A stretch of DNA of 64,000 nucleotides from Plasmopara viticola (lineage: Eukaryota > Oomycota > Peronosporomycetes > Peronosporales > Peronosporaceae): the NCBI GenBank assembly GCA_001695595.3, contig MBPM02000017.1:248001-312000 (forward strand), written 5' to 3'. The notes under the pieces are model-generated. The model searched no databases. It had not been told where the DNA came from and saw nothing but the letters and a program-made list of their open reading frames with translations. A program made the translations under genes and the position numbers. Positions 11,124 through 21,781 of this stretch are shown here, one piece after another (within the stretch, counting starts at the first letter, position 1; every line of letters begins with the position of its first letter).

Positions 11124-11195
11124 GCACCGTTGGTCTGATTGTTAGAATTCATCCCTTTCAAGGATGAGGTCGGAGTTCGATTTCTCGACAGCGAA
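11124..11195 (+). pseudogene. tRNA-Gly(UCC)-derived relic, anticodon UUC
   Basis: Loop CTTTCAA gives anticodon TTC (Glu) in place of TCC. The acceptor 3' strand (ACAGCGA) no longer pairs at two positions and the T stem is mismatched. Confidence 0.7.
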
Positions 11196-11482
11196 GCACA
11201 TAAACTTGTTATGACAATTGCATCTTTTTTTGGTCGCCTTGTGATTCAGCATACGCAATACTATATTTGTATTGTCCGATCACCCTGTTGGCGCTATTCT
11301 CTCAGAAACAGGTATTTATAGACATAGTTGTGCAGCGTTTCAAAATGTGCGTGCTAGCGCTAGTAAAACGCACGTTGCTACATTTTGTGCTGCTGGCGTT
11401 CATTTGCTTGCAGAGCTTCTGAGTTCATCAGAGCTAGTACACTATTGTTGTTGCTTGTTTAAGTAATGTTATAGCCTATGTC

Positions 11483-11554
11483 ACGCCGTTGGTCTAACGG
11501 TTACGATTCATCCCTCCCACGGATGAGGTCGGGGTTCGATTCCCCGGCGGCGCA
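11483..11554 (+). tRNA. tRNA-Gly(CCC), first near-intact copy
   Basis: Same as the 11794 copy except A at position 1 (mispairs with C72) and changes in the D arm (AACGGTTAC). B box intact. Function doubtful. Confidence 0.65.
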
Positions 11555-11606
11555 GCGCTAGCAACATGCTGTCACTTACAGAACGATATAAAGCGCTATG
11601 TTCGCT

Positions 11607-11617
11607 CCGACGGCGCA
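11607..11617 (+). pseudogene. 3'-end scrap of a tRNA-Gly(UCC) gene
   Basis: CCGACGGCGCA followed by the normal UCC 3' spacer (CACATAAACTTG) is fused directly to the spacer of the preceding CCC gene. A deletion removed ~450 bp of spacer and most of the UCC gene. Confidence 0.75.
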
Positions 11618-11793
11618 GCACATAAACTTGTTTGGACAGTTGCACCTTTTTTTGGCTGCCTTGATATTTCAGCACACGCATTACTATATTTGTATAGTCC
11701 GGTCACCCTGTAAGCGCTAACGAGAGCTTCTGGTTTCATTAGAGCTACTATACTATTGTTGTTGCTTGTCTAAGTAATGTTATAGCCTATGTC

Positions 11794-11865
11794 GCGCCGT
11801 TGGTCTAATGGTTAGGATTCATCCCTCCCACGGATGAGGTCGGGGTTCGATTCCCCGGCGGCGCA
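11794..11865 (+). tRNA. tRNA-Gly(CCC), reference copy
   Basis: Reads GGG codons. A 72-nt cloverleaf: acceptor GCGCCGT pairs with GCGGCGC (only T7-G66 is a wobble); D loop TAATGGTTAG with the GG needed for D/T-loop contact; anticodon stem CATCC/GGATG around loop CTCCCAC; variable loop AGGT; T stem CGGGG/CCCCG with loop TTCGATT; discriminator A73. The A box and the B box GGTTCGATTCC are complete. No CCA end is encoded. The first T5 run is ~85 nt downstream, so the primary transcript would carry a long trailer. 21 copies in the array match it exactly. Confidence 0.95.
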
Positions 11866-12325
11866 GCGCTAGCAACATGATGTCTCTTACAGACGATATA
11901 AAGCGCTATGTTCGCTCTCACCTGTTGACAGATTTAGGGCTTGTTTGGTTTTTCTCAGGACGATTTTGCAGAGCTTAACCGAGTATGTTAAGCACGAGCC
12001 TTACTTAGGCATGGTGATGCCAGTCTTCTCTTTTTGTAATTAATGAGAGCCGCATCAGCTGAAGCGCACCGCGACTCTTGTCAGTTTGCTTTGATATGTT
12101 GACGACGATGGCGTCACGTCAATTAACCTTTTTAGATATGGTGGAACTTTGATAAAAACCTGGCAGCAAAACTTCTGTATAGTGTAAGAAAAGAAATGTC
12201 ATATAGAACGTGCTACTGCGTCGATCTCCAGATAGTGTGCTTGCCCTTCAGTTTCACACGATGGCTGTTAGATTTGAAGCTTGACCAGCTTTGACAAAAA
12301 CACCGTATGGAAGGATTTGAGACAT

Positions 12326-12397
12326 GCACCGTTGGTCTAATGGTTAGGATTCATCCTTTCCAAGGATGAAGTCGGGGTTCGATTCCCCGACGGCGCA
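12326..12397 (+). tRNA. tRNA-Gly(UCC), variant
   Basis: As 13107 but anticodon loop TTTCCAA (C32 to T) and variable loop AAGT. Confidence 0.8.
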
Positions 12398-12574
12398 GCA
12401 CATAAACTTGTTATGACAGTTGCACCTTTTTTTTGGCTGCCTTGATATTTCAGCACACACATTACTATATTTGTATAGTCCGGTCACCCTGTAAGCGCTA
12501 ACGAGAGCTTCTGGTTTCATTAGAGCTACTATACTATTGTTGTTGCTTGTCTAAGTAATGTCATAGCCTATGTC

Positions 12575-12646
12575 GCGCCGTTGGTCTAATGGTTAGGATT
12601 CATCCCTCCCACGGATGAGGTCGGGGTTCGATTCTCCGGCGGCGCA
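12575..12646 (+). tRNA. tRNA-Gly(CCC), variant
   Basis: As 11794 with one T-stem G-T wobble (CTCCG). Confidence 0.88.
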
Positions 12647-13106
12647 GCGCTAGCAACATGATGTCACTTACAGAACGATATAAAGCGCTATGTTCGCTCT
12701 CACCTGTTGACAGATTTAGGGCTTGTTTGGTTTTTCTCAGGACGATTTTGCAGAGCTTAATCGAGTATGTTAAGCACGAGCCTTACTTAGGCATGATGCT
12801 GCCAGTCTTCTCTTTTTGTAATTATTGAGAGCCGCATCAGCTGAAACGCACCGCGACTCTTGTCAGTTTGCTTTAATATGTTGACGACGATGGCGTCACG
12901 TCAATTTACCTTTTTAGATATGGTGGAGACTTAATAAAAATCTGGCATCAAAACCTCTGTATAGTGTAAGAAAAGAAATGTCATATAGAATGTGCTACTG
13001 CGTCGATCTCCAGATAGTGTGCTTGCCCTTCAGTTCACACGATGGCTGTTTGATTTGAAGCTTGACCAGCTTTGACAAAAACACCGTATGGAAGGATTTG
13101 AGACAT

Positions 13107-13178
13107 GCACCGTTGGTCTAATGGTTAGGATTCATCCCTTCCAAGGATGAGGTCGGGGTTCGATTCCCCGACGGCGCA
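13107..13178 (+). tRNA. tRNA-Gly(UCC), reference copy
   Basis: Reads GGA (and probably other GGN) codons. 72 nt: acceptor GCACCGT against ACGGCGC, which leaves an A3/C70 mismatch; anticodon stem CATCC/GGATG around loop CTTCCAA (anticodon TCC); T stem CGGGG/CCCCG, loop TTCGATT, A73. The A and B boxes are intact and a T7 terminator follows within ~35 nt. The G3-C70 pair is part of the glycine identity set in eukaryotes, so the mismatch may weaken charging. 19 copies match exactly. Confidence 0.85.
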
Positions 13179-13355
13179 GCTCATACTCTTGTTATGACAG
13201 TTGCACCTTTTTTTTTGCTGCCTTGATATTTCAGCACACACATTACTATATTTGTATAGTCCGGTCACCCTGTAAGCGCTAACGAGAGCTTCTGGTTTCA
13301 TTAGAGCTACTATACTATTGTTGTTGCTTGTCTAAGTAATGTCATAGCCTATGTC

Positions 13356-13427
13356 GCGCCGTTGGTCTAATGGTTAGGATTCATCCCTCCCACGGATGAG
13401 GTCGGGGTTCGATTCCCCGGCGGCGCA
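13356..13427 (+). tRNA. tRNA-Gly(CCC)
   Basis: Identical to 11794. Confidence 0.95.
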
Positions 13428-13887
13428 GCGCTAGCAACATGATGTCACTTACAGAACGATATAAAGCGCTATGTTCGCTCTCACCTGTTGACAGATTTAG
13501 GGCTTGTTTGGTTTTCTCAGGACGATTTTGCAGAGCTTACTCGAGTATGTTAAGCACGAGCCTTACTTAGGCATGATGTTGCCAGTCTTCTCTTTTTGTA
13601 GATATTGAGAGCCGCATCAGCTGAAGCGCACCGCGACTCTTGCATGTTTTCTTTGATTTGTTGACGACGATGGCGTCACGTCAATTAACCTTTTTAGATA
13701 TGGTGGAACTTTGATAAAAACCTGGCAGCAAAACTTCTGTATAGTGTAAGAAAAGAAATGTCGTATAGAACGTGCTACTGCGTCGATTCCCAGATAGTGT
13801 GCTTGCCCTTCAGTTTCACACGATGGCTGTCTGATTTGAAGCTTGACCAGCTTTGACAAAAACACCGTATGGAAGGATTTGAGACAT

Positions 13888-13959
13888 GCACCGTTGGTCT
13901 AATGGTTAGGATTCATCCCTTCCAAGGATGAGGTCGGGGTTCGATTCCCCGACGGCGCA
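13888..13959 (+). tRNA. tRNA-Gly(UCC)
   Basis: Identical to 13107. Followed by the long spacer form. Confidence 0.85.
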
Positions 13960-14246
13960 GCTCATAAACTTGTTATGACAGTTGCACCTTTTTTTGGCTG
14001 CCTTGATATTCAGCACACGCGTTACTATATTTGTATAGTCCGGTCACCCTGTAAGCGCTAACGTCTCAGTAGTAGGTATTTATAGGCACAGTATTGCAGT
14101 GTTTCAAAATGTGCGTGCCAGCGCTATTAAAATGCACGTTGCTACATTTTGTGCTGCTGGCGTTCATTTGCTTGCAGAGCTTCTGGTTTCATTAGAGCTA
14201 CTATACTTTTGTTGTTGCTTGTCTAAGTAATGTCATAGCCTATGCC

Positions 14247-14318
14247 GCGCCGTTGGTCTAATGGTTAGGATTCATCCCTTCCAAGGATGAAGTCGGGGTT
14301 CGATTCCACGACGGCGCA
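14247..14318 (+). tRNA. Hybrid tRNA-Gly(UCC), GCG acceptor
   Basis: 5' half and upstream spacer of the CCC type joined to a UCC anticodon and UCC downstream spacer. Acceptor fully paired, but the T stem has a mismatch (CCACG). Confidence 0.75.
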
Positions 14319-14494
14319 GCACATAAACTAGTTATGACAGTTGCACCTTTTTTTGGCTGCCTTGATATTTCAGCACACGCATTACTATGCTTGTATAGTC
14401 CGGTCACCCTGTAAGCGCTAACGAGAGCTTCTGGTTTCATTAGAGCTACTATACTATTGTTGTTGCTTGTCTAAGTAATGTTATAGCCTATGTC

Positions 14495-14566
14495 GCGCCG
14501 TTGGTCTAATGGTTAGGATTCATCCCTCCCACGGATGAGGTCGGGGTTCGATTCCCCGGCGGCGCA
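14495..14566 (+). tRNA. tRNA-Gly(CCC)
   Basis: Identical to 11794. Confidence 0.95.
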
Positions 14567-15027
14567 GCGCTAGCAACATGATGTCACTTACAGAACGATA
14601 TAAAGCGCTATGTTCGCTCTCACCTGTTGACAGATTTAGGGCTTGTTTGGTTTTTCTTAGGACGATTTTGTAGAGTTTAACCGAGTATGTTAAGCACGAG
14701 CCTTACTTAGGCATGATGCTGCCAGTCTTCTCTTCTTGTAATTATTGAGAGCCGCATCAGCTGAAGCGCACTGCAAATCTTGTCAGTTTGCTTTGATATG
14801 TTGACGACGATGGCGTCACGTCAATTTACCTTTTTAGATATGGTGGAACTTTGATAAAAACCTGGCAGCAAAACTTCTGTATAGTGTAAGAAAAGAAATG
14901 TCGTATAGAACGTGCTACTGCGTCGATCTCCAGATAGTGTGCTTGCCCTTCAATTTCACACGATGGCTGTTAGATTTGAAGTTTGACCAGCTTTGACAAA
15001 AACACCGTATGAAAGGATTTGAGACAT

Positions 15028-15099
15028 GCACCGTTGGTCTAATGGTTAGGATTCATCCCTTCCAAGGATGAGGTCGGGGTTCGATTCCCCGACGGCGCA
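15028..15099 (+). tRNA. tRNA-Gly(UCC)
   Basis: Identical to 13107. Long spacer form follows. Confidence 0.85.
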
Positions 15100-15386
15100 G
15101 CACATAAACTTGTTATGACAGTTGCACCTTTTTTTGGCTGCCTTGATATTCAGCACACGCATTACTATATTTGTATAGTCCGGTCACCCTGTAAGCGCTA
15201 ACGTCTCAGTAGTAGGTATTTATAGGCACAGTATTGCAGTGTTTCAAAATGTGCGTGCCAGCGCTATTAAAATGCACGTTGCTACATTTTGTGCTGCTGG
15301 CGTTCATTTGCTTGCAGAGCTTCTGGTTTCATTAGAGCTACTATACTATTGTTGTTGCTTGTCTAAGTAATGTCATAGCCTATGTC

Positions 15387-15458
15387 GCGCCGTTGGTCTA
15401 ATGGTTAGGATTCATCCCTTCCAAGGAAGAAGTCGGGGTTCGATTCCACGACGGCGCA
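15387..15458 (+). tRNA. Hybrid tRNA-Gly(UCC), damaged
   Basis: Like 14247 with a further anticodon-stem mismatch (GGAAG) as well as CCACG in the T stem. Confidence 0.6.
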
Positions 15459-15635
15459 GCTCATAAACTTGTTATGACAGTTGCACCTTTTTTTTGGCTG
15501 CCTTGATATTTCAGCACACAAATTACTATATTTGTATAGTCCGGTCACCCTGTAAGCGCTAACGAGAGCTTCTGGTTTCATTAGAGCTACTATACTATTG
15601 TTGTTGCTTGTCTAAGTAATGTCATAGCCTATGTC

Positions 15636-15707
15636 GCGCCGTTGGTCTAATGGTTAGGATTCATCCCTCCCACGGATGAGGTCGGGGTTCGATTCCCCGG
15701 CGGCGCA
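15636..15707 (+). tRNA. tRNA-Gly(CCC)
   Basis: Identical to 11794. Confidence 0.95.
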
Positions 15708-16166
15708 GCGCTAGCAACATGATGTCTCTTACAGACGATATAAAGCGCTATGTTCGCTCTCACCTGTTGACAGATTTAGGGCTTGTTTGGTTTTTCTCAG
15801 GACGATTTTGCAGAGCTTAATCGAGTATGTTAAGCACGAGCCTTACTTAGGCATGATGTTGCCAGTCTTCTCTTTTTGTAATTATTGAGAGCCGCATCAG
15901 CTGAAGCGCACCGCGACTCTTGTCAGTTTGCTTTGATATGTTGACGACGATGGCGTCACGTCAATTTACCTTTTTAGATATGGTGGAACCTTGAAAAAAC
16001 CTGGCAGCAAAACTTCTGTATAGTGTAAGAAAAGAATTGTCACATAGAACGTGCTACTGCGTCGATCTCCAGATAGTGTGCTTGCCCTTCAGTTTCACAC
16101 GATGGCTGTTAGATTTGAAATTTGACCAGCTTTGACAAAAACACCGTATGGAAGGATTTGAGACAT

Positions 16167-16238
16167 GCACCGTTGGTCTAATGGTTAGGATTCATCCTTT
16201 CCAAGGATGAAGTCGGGGTTCGATTCCCCGACGGCGCA
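16167..16238 (+). tRNA. tRNA-Gly(UCC), variant
   Basis: Same variant as 12326 (loop TTTCCAA, variable AAGT). Confidence 0.8.
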
Positions 16239-16415
16239 GCACATAAACTTGTTATGACAGTTGCACCTTTTTTTTGGCTGCCTTGATATTTCAGCACACA
16301 CATTACTATATTTGTATAGTCCGGTCACCCTGTAAGCGCTAACGAGAGCTTCTGGTTTCATTAGAGCTACTATACTATTGTTGTTGCTTGTCTAAGTAAT
16401 GTCATAGCCTATGTC

Positions 16416-16487
16416 GCGCCGTTGGTCTAATGGTTAGGATTCATCCCTCCCACGGATGAGGTCGGGGTTCGATTCTCCGGCGGCGCA
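16416..16487 (+). tRNA. tRNA-Gly(CCC), variant
   Basis: Same T-stem wobble as 12575. Confidence 0.88.
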
Positions 16488-16948
16488 GCGCTAGCAACAT
16501 GATGTCACTTACAGAACGATATAAAGCGCTATGTTCGCTCTCACCTGTAGACAGATTTAGGGCTTGTTTGGTTTTTCTCAGGACGATTTTGCAGAGCTTA
16601 ATCGAGTATGTTAAGCACGAGCCTTACTTAGGCATGATGCTGCCAGTCTTCTCTTTTTGTAATTATTGAGAGCCGCATCAGCTGAAACGCACCGCGACTC
16701 TTGTCAGTTTGCTTTAATATGTTGACGACGATGGCGTCACGTCAATTTACCTTTTTAGATATGGTGGAACCTTGATAAAAACCTGGCAGCAAAACTTCTG
16801 TATAGTGTAAGAAAAGAATTGTCACATAGAACGTGCTACTGCGTCGATCTCCAGATAGTGTGCTTGCCCTTCAGTTTCACACGATGGCTGTTAGATTTGA
16901 AATTTGACCAGCTTTGACAAAAACACCGTATGGAAGGATTTGAGACAT

Positions 16949-17020
16949 GCACCGTTGGTCTACTGGTTAGGATTCATCCTTTCCAAGGATGAAGTCGGGG
17001 TTCGATTCCCCGACGGCGCA
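16949..17020 (+). tRNA. tRNA-Gly(UCC), variant
   Basis: As 12326 with a D-loop A to C change (CTACTGG), which alters the A box. Confidence 0.75.
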
Positions 17021-17196
17021 GCACATAAACTTGTTATGACAGTTGCACCTTTTTTTGGCTGCCTTGATATTTCAGCACACACATTACTATGCTTGTATAG
17101 TCCGGTCACCCTGTAAGCGCTAACGAGAGCTTCTGGTTTCATTAGAGCTACTATACTATTGTTGTTGCTTGTCTAAGTAATGTTATAGCCTATGTC

Positions 17197-17268
17197 GCGC
17201 CGTTGGTCTAATGGTTAGGATTCATTCCTCCCACGGATGAGGTCGGGGTTCGATTCCCCGGCGGCGCA
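17197..17268 (+). tRNA. tRNA-Gly(CCC), variant
   Basis: Anticodon stem CATTC/GGATG has a T-G wobble; otherwise as 11794. Confidence 0.85.
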
Positions 17269-17729
17269 GCGCTAGCAACATGATGTCACTTACAGAACGA
17301 TATAACGCGCTATGTTCGCTCTCACCTGTTGACAGATTTAGGGCTTGTTTGGTTTTTCTTAGGACGATTTTGTAGAGTTTAACCGAGTATGTTAAGCACG
17401 AGCCTTACTTAGGCATGATGCTGCCAGTCTTCTCTTCTTGTAATTATTGAGAGCCGCATCAGCTGAAGCGCACCGCGACTCTTGTCAGTTTGCTTTGAAA
17501 TGTTGACGACGATGGCGTCACGTCAATTAACCTTTTTAGATATGGTGGTACTTTGATAAAAACCTGGCAGCAAAACTTCTGTATAGTGTAAGAAAAGAAA
17601 TGTCGTATAGAACGTGCTACTGCGTCGATCTCCTGATAGTGTGCTTGCCCTTCAGTTTCACACGATGGCTGTTAGATTTGAAGTATGACCAGCTTTGACA
17701 AAAACACCGTATGAAAGGATTTGAGACAT

Positions 17730-17801
17730 GCACCGTTGGTCTAATGGTTAGGATTCATCCCTTCCAAGAATGAGGTCGGGGTTCAATTCCCCGACGGCGC
17801 A
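17730..17801 (+). tRNA. tRNA-Gly(UCC), variant
   Basis: Anticodon stem 3' strand GAATG gives one mismatch; T loop TTCAATT keeps the conserved purine 57. Confidence 0.75.
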
Positions 17802-17976
17802 GCACATAAACTAGTTATGACAGTTGCACCTTTTTTTGGCTGCCTTGATATTCAGCACACGCATTACTATATTTGTATAGTCCGGTCACCCTGTAAGCGC
17901 TAACGAGAGCTTCTGGTTTCATTAGAGCTACTATACTATTGTTGTTGCTTGTCTAAGTAATGTCATAGCCTATGTC

Positions 17977-18048
17977 GCGCCGTTGGTCTAATGGTTAGGA
18001 TTCATCCCTTCCAAGGATGAAGTCGGGGTTCGATTCCACGACGGCGCA
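17977..18048 (+). tRNA. Hybrid tRNA-Gly(UCC), GCG acceptor
   Basis: Same hybrid as 14247 with the CCACG T-stem mismatch, but followed and preceded by short spacers. Confidence 0.75.
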
Positions 18049-18225
18049 GCTCATAAACTTGTTATGACAGTTGCACCTTTTTTTTGGCTGCCTTGATATT
18101 TCAGCACACACATTACTATATTTGTATAGTCCGGTCACCCTGTAAGCGCTAACGAGAGCTTCTGGTTTCATTAGAGCTACTATACTATTGTTGTTGCTTG
18201 TCTAAGTAATGTCATAGCCTATGTC

Positions 18226-18297
18226 GCGGCGTTGGTCTAATGGTTAGGATTCATCCCTCCCACGGATGAGGTCGGGGTTCGATTCTCCGGCGGCGCA
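18226..18297 (+). tRNA. tRNA-Gly(CCC), acceptor mutant
   Basis: C4 to G (GCGGCGT) breaks one acceptor pair; T-stem wobble as 12575. Confidence 0.7.
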
Positions 18298-18758
18298 GCG
18301 CTAGCAACATGATGTCACTTACAGAACGATATAAAGCGCTATGTTCGCTCTCACCTGTTGACAGATTTAGGGCTTGTTTGGTTTTTCTCAGGACGATTTT
18401 GCAGAGCTTAATCGAGTATGTTAAGCACGAGCCTTACTTAGGCATGATGTTGCCAGTCTTCTCTTTTTGTAATTATTGAGAGCCGCATCAGCTGAAACGC
18501 ACCGCGACTCTTGTCAGTTTGCTTTAATATGTTGACGACGATGGCGTCACGTCAATTTACCTTTTTAGATATGGTGGAACCTTGATAAAAACCTGGCAGC
18601 AAAACTTCTGTATAGTGTAAGAAAAGAATTGTCACATAGAACGTGCTACTGCGTCGATCTCCAGATAGTGTGCTTGCCCTTCAGTTTCACACGATGGCTG
18701 TTAGATTTGAAATTTGACCAGCTTTGACAAAAACACCGTATGGAAGGATTTGAGACAT

Positions 18759-18830
18759 GCACCGTTGGTCTAATGGTTAGGATTCATCCCTTTCAAGGAT
18801 GAAGTCGGGGTTCGATTCCACGACGGCGCA
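18759..18830 (+). tRNA. Gly-body tRNA with anticodon UUC
   Basis: Loop CTTTCAA: C35 to T turns anticodon TCC into TTC (Glu). The T stem has the CCACG mismatch and the acceptor the A3/C70 mismatch, so it is probably weak or dead. Confidence 0.65.
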
Positions 18831-19006
18831 GCTCATAAACTTGTTATGACAGTTGCACCTTTTTTTGGCTGCCTTGATATTTCAGCACACGCATTACTAT
18901 GCTTGTATAGTCCGGTCACCCTGTAAGCGCTAACGAGAGCTTCTGGTTTCATTAGAGCTACTATACTATTGTTGTTGCTTGTCTAAGTAATGTTGTAGCC
19001 TATGTC

Positions 19007-19078
19007 GCGCCGTTGGTCTAATGGTTAGGATTTATTCCTCCCACGGATGAGGTCGGGGTTCGATTCCCCGGCGGCGCA
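19007..19078 (+). tRNA. tRNA-Gly(CCC), variant
   Basis: Anticodon stem TATTC/GGATG with two wobbles. Its downstream ATAACGCGC spacer mark is shared with the 17197 copy, 1810 bp earlier. Confidence 0.8.
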
Positions 19079-19539
19079 GCGCTAGCAACATGATGTCACT
19101 TACAGAACGATATAACGCGCTATGTTCGCTCTCACCTGTTGACAGATTTAGGGCTTGTTTGGTTTTTCTTAGGACGATTTTGTAGAGTTTAACCGAGTAT
19201 GTTAAGCACGAGCCTTACTTAGGCATGATGCTGCCAGTCTTCTCTTCTTGTAATTATTGAGAGCCGCATCAGCTGAAGCGCACCGCAAATCTTGTCAGTT
19301 TGCTTTGATATGTTGACGACGATGGCGTCACGTCAATTTACCTTTTTAGATATGGTGGAACTTTGATAAAAACCTGGCAGCAAAACTTCTGTATAGTGTA
19401 AGAAAAGAAATGTCGTATAGAACGTGCTACTGCGTCGATCTCCAGATAGTGTGCTTGCCCTTCAATTTCACACGATGGCTGTTAGATTTGAAGTTTGACC
19501 AGCTTTGACAAAAACACCGTATGAAAGGATTTGAGACAT

Positions 19540-19611
19540 GCACCGTTGGTCTAATGGTTAGGATTCATCCCTTCCAAGGATGAGGTCGGGGTTCGATTCC
19601 CCGACGGCGCA
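19540..19611 (+). tRNA. tRNA-Gly(UCC)
   Basis: Identical to 13107. Long spacer form follows. Confidence 0.85.
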
Positions 19612-19898
19612 GCACATAAACTTTTTATGACAGTTGCACCTTTTTTTGGCTGCCTTGATATTCAGCACACGCGTTACTATATTTGTATAGTCCGGTCACC
19701 CTGTAAGCGCTAACGTCTCAGTAGTAGGTATTTATAGGCACAGTATTGCAGTGTTTCAAAATGTGCGTGCCAGCGCTATTAAAATGCACGTTGCTACATT
19801 TTGTGCTGCTGGCGTTCATTTGCTTGCAGAGCTTCTGGTTTCATTAGAGCTACTATACTATTGTTGTTGCTTGTCTAAGTAATGTCATAGCCTATGTC

Positions 19899-19970
19899 GC
19901 GCCGTTGGTCTAATGGTTAGGATTCATCCCTTCCAAGGATGAGGTCGGGGTTCGATTCCCCGACGGCGCA
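19899..19970 (+). tRNA. tRNA-Gly(UCC), fully paired copy
   Basis: The only UCC copy seen with every stem paired: acceptor GCGCCGT/ACGGCGC, stem CATCC/GGATG, T stem CGGGG/CCCCG. It sits in the hybrid position (CCC-type upstream spacer) and is the best candidate for a fully active UCC gene. Confidence 0.92.
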
Positions 19971-20146
19971 GCTCATAAACTTGTTATGACAGTTGCACCT
20001 TTTTTTGGCTGCCTTGATATTTCAGCACACACATTACTATATTTGTATAGTCCGGTCACCCTGTAAGCGCTAACGAGAGCTTCTGGTTTCATTAGAGCTA
20101 CTATACTATTGTTGTTGCTTGTCTAAGTAATGTCATAGCCTATGTC

Positions 20147-20218
20147 GCGCCGTTGGTCTAATGGTTAGGATTCATCCCTCCCACGGATGAGGTCGGGGTT
20201 CGATTCCCCGGCGGCGCA
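20147..20218 (+). tRNA. tRNA-Gly(CCC)
   Basis: Identical to 11794. Starts a typical 781-bp unit. Confidence 0.95.
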
Positions 20219-20302
20219 GCGCTAGCAACATGATGTCACTTACAGAACGATATAAAGCGCTATGTTCGCTCTCACCTGTTGACAGATTTAGGGCTTGTTT
20301 GG

Positions 20303-20307
20303 TTTTT
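20303..20307 (+). terminator. First Pol III terminator after the CCC gene
   Basis: T5 run starting 85 nt past the tRNA 3' end, representative of sub-array B. No T4 occurs earlier. Confidence 0.5.
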
Positions 20308-20679
20308 CTTAGGACGATTTTGCAGAGCTTAATCGAGTATGTTAAGCACGAGCCTTACTTAGGCATGATGCTGCCAGTCTTCTCTTTTTGTAATTATTGA
20401 GAGCCGCATCAGCTGAAGCGCACCGCGACTCTTGTCAGTTTGCTTTGATATGTTGACGACGATGGCGTCACGTCAATTAACCTTTTTAGATATGGTGGAA
20501 CTTTGATAAAAACCTGGCATCAAAACTTCTGTATAGTGTAAGAAAAGACATGTCGTATAGAACGTGCTACTGCGTCGATCTCCAGATAGTGTGCTTGCCC
20601 TTCAGTTTCACACGATGGCTGTTAGATTTGAAGTTTGACCAGCTTTGACAAAAACACCGTATGAAAGGATTTGAGACAT

Positions 20680-20751
20680 GCACCGTTGGTCTAATGGTTA
20701 GGATTCATCCCTTCCAAGGATGAGGTCGGGGTTCGATTCCCCGACGGCGCA
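20680..20751 (+). tRNA. tRNA-Gly(UCC)
   Basis: Identical to 13107. Confidence 0.85.
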
Positions 20752-20780
20752 GCACATAAACTTGTTATGACAGTTGCACC

Positions 20781-20787
20781 TTTTTTT
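20781..20787 (+). terminator. Pol III terminator after the UCC gene
   Basis: T7 run 30 nt past the tRNA end; present after nearly all UCC copies, including the decayed ones of sub-array C. Confidence 0.7.
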
Positions 20788-20927
20788 GGCTGCCTTGATA
20801 TTTCAGCACACGCATTACTATATTTGTATAGTCCGGTCACCCTGTAAGCGCTAACGAGAGCTTCTGGTTTCATTAGAGCTACTATACTATTGTTGTTGCT
20901 TGTCTAAGTAATGTTATAGCCTATGTC

Positions 20928-20999
20928 GCGCCGTTGGTCTAATGGTTAGGATTCATCCCTCCCACGGATGAGGTCGGGGTTCGATTCCCCGGCGGCGCA
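20928..20999 (+). tRNA. tRNA-Gly(CCC)
   Basis: Identical to 11794. Confidence 0.95.
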
Positions 21000-21461
21000 G
21001 CGCTAGCAACATGATGTCACTTACAGAACGATATAAAGCGCTATGTTCGCTCTCACCTGTTGACAGATTTAGGGCTTGTTTGGTTTTTCTCAGGACGATT
21101 TTGTAGAGTTTAACCGAGTATGTTAAGCACGAGCCTTACTTAGGCATGATGCTGCCAGTCTTCTCTTCTTGTAATTATTGAGAGCCGCATCAGCTGAAGC
21201 GCACCGCAACTCTTGTCAGTTTGCTTTGATATGTTGACGACGATGGCGTCACGTCAATTTACCTTTTAAGATATGGTGGAACATGGCATAAAAACCTGGC
21301 AGCAAAACTTCTGTATAGTGTAAGAAAAGAATTGTCACATAGAACGTGCTACTGCGTCGATCTCCAGATAGTGTGCTTGCCCTTCAGTTTCACACGATGG
21401 CTGTTAGATTTGAAGCTTGACCAGCTTTGACAAAAACACCGTATGAAAGGATTTGAGACAT

Positions 21462-21533
21462 GCACCGTTGGTCTAATGGTTAGGATTCATCCCTTCCAAG
21501 GATGAGGTCGGGGTTCGATTCCCCGACGGCGCA
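21462..21533 (+). tRNA. tRNA-Gly(UCC)
   Basis: Identical to 13107. Confidence 0.85.
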
Positions 21534-21709
21534 GCACATAAACTTGTTATGACAGTTGCACCTTTTTTTGGCTGCCTTGATATTTCAGCACACACATTAC
21601 TATATTTGTATAGTCCGGTCACCCTGTAAGCGCTAACGAGAGCTTCTGGTTTCATTAGAGCTACTATACTATTGTTGTTGCTTGTCTAAGTAATGTTATA
21701 GCCTATGTC

Positions 21710-21781
21710 GCGCCGTTGGTCTAATGGTTAGGATTCGTCCCTCCCACGGATGAGGTCGGGGTTCGATTCCCCGGCGGCGCA
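21710..21781 (+). tRNA. tRNA-Gly(CCC), variant
   Basis: Anticodon stem CGTCC/GGATG with a G-T wobble. Confidence 0.88.

Larger units (their letters stand above)
9715..11793 (+). repeat. Decayed left edge of the tRNA array
   Basis: Units here have the same order of genes and spacers as the rest but are heavily mutated. Each contains relics of both tRNA bodies at spacings of about 490-510 and 300-360 bp, i.e. close to the long-unit form. Divergence falls from left to right. Confidence 0.8.

Noticed and set aside
11794..11865. tRNA-Glu, suggested by the similar D arm and B box
   Set aside because: The seven-base loop is CTCCCAC with paired CATCC/GGATG stems, so the anticodon is CCC (Gly), not CTC.
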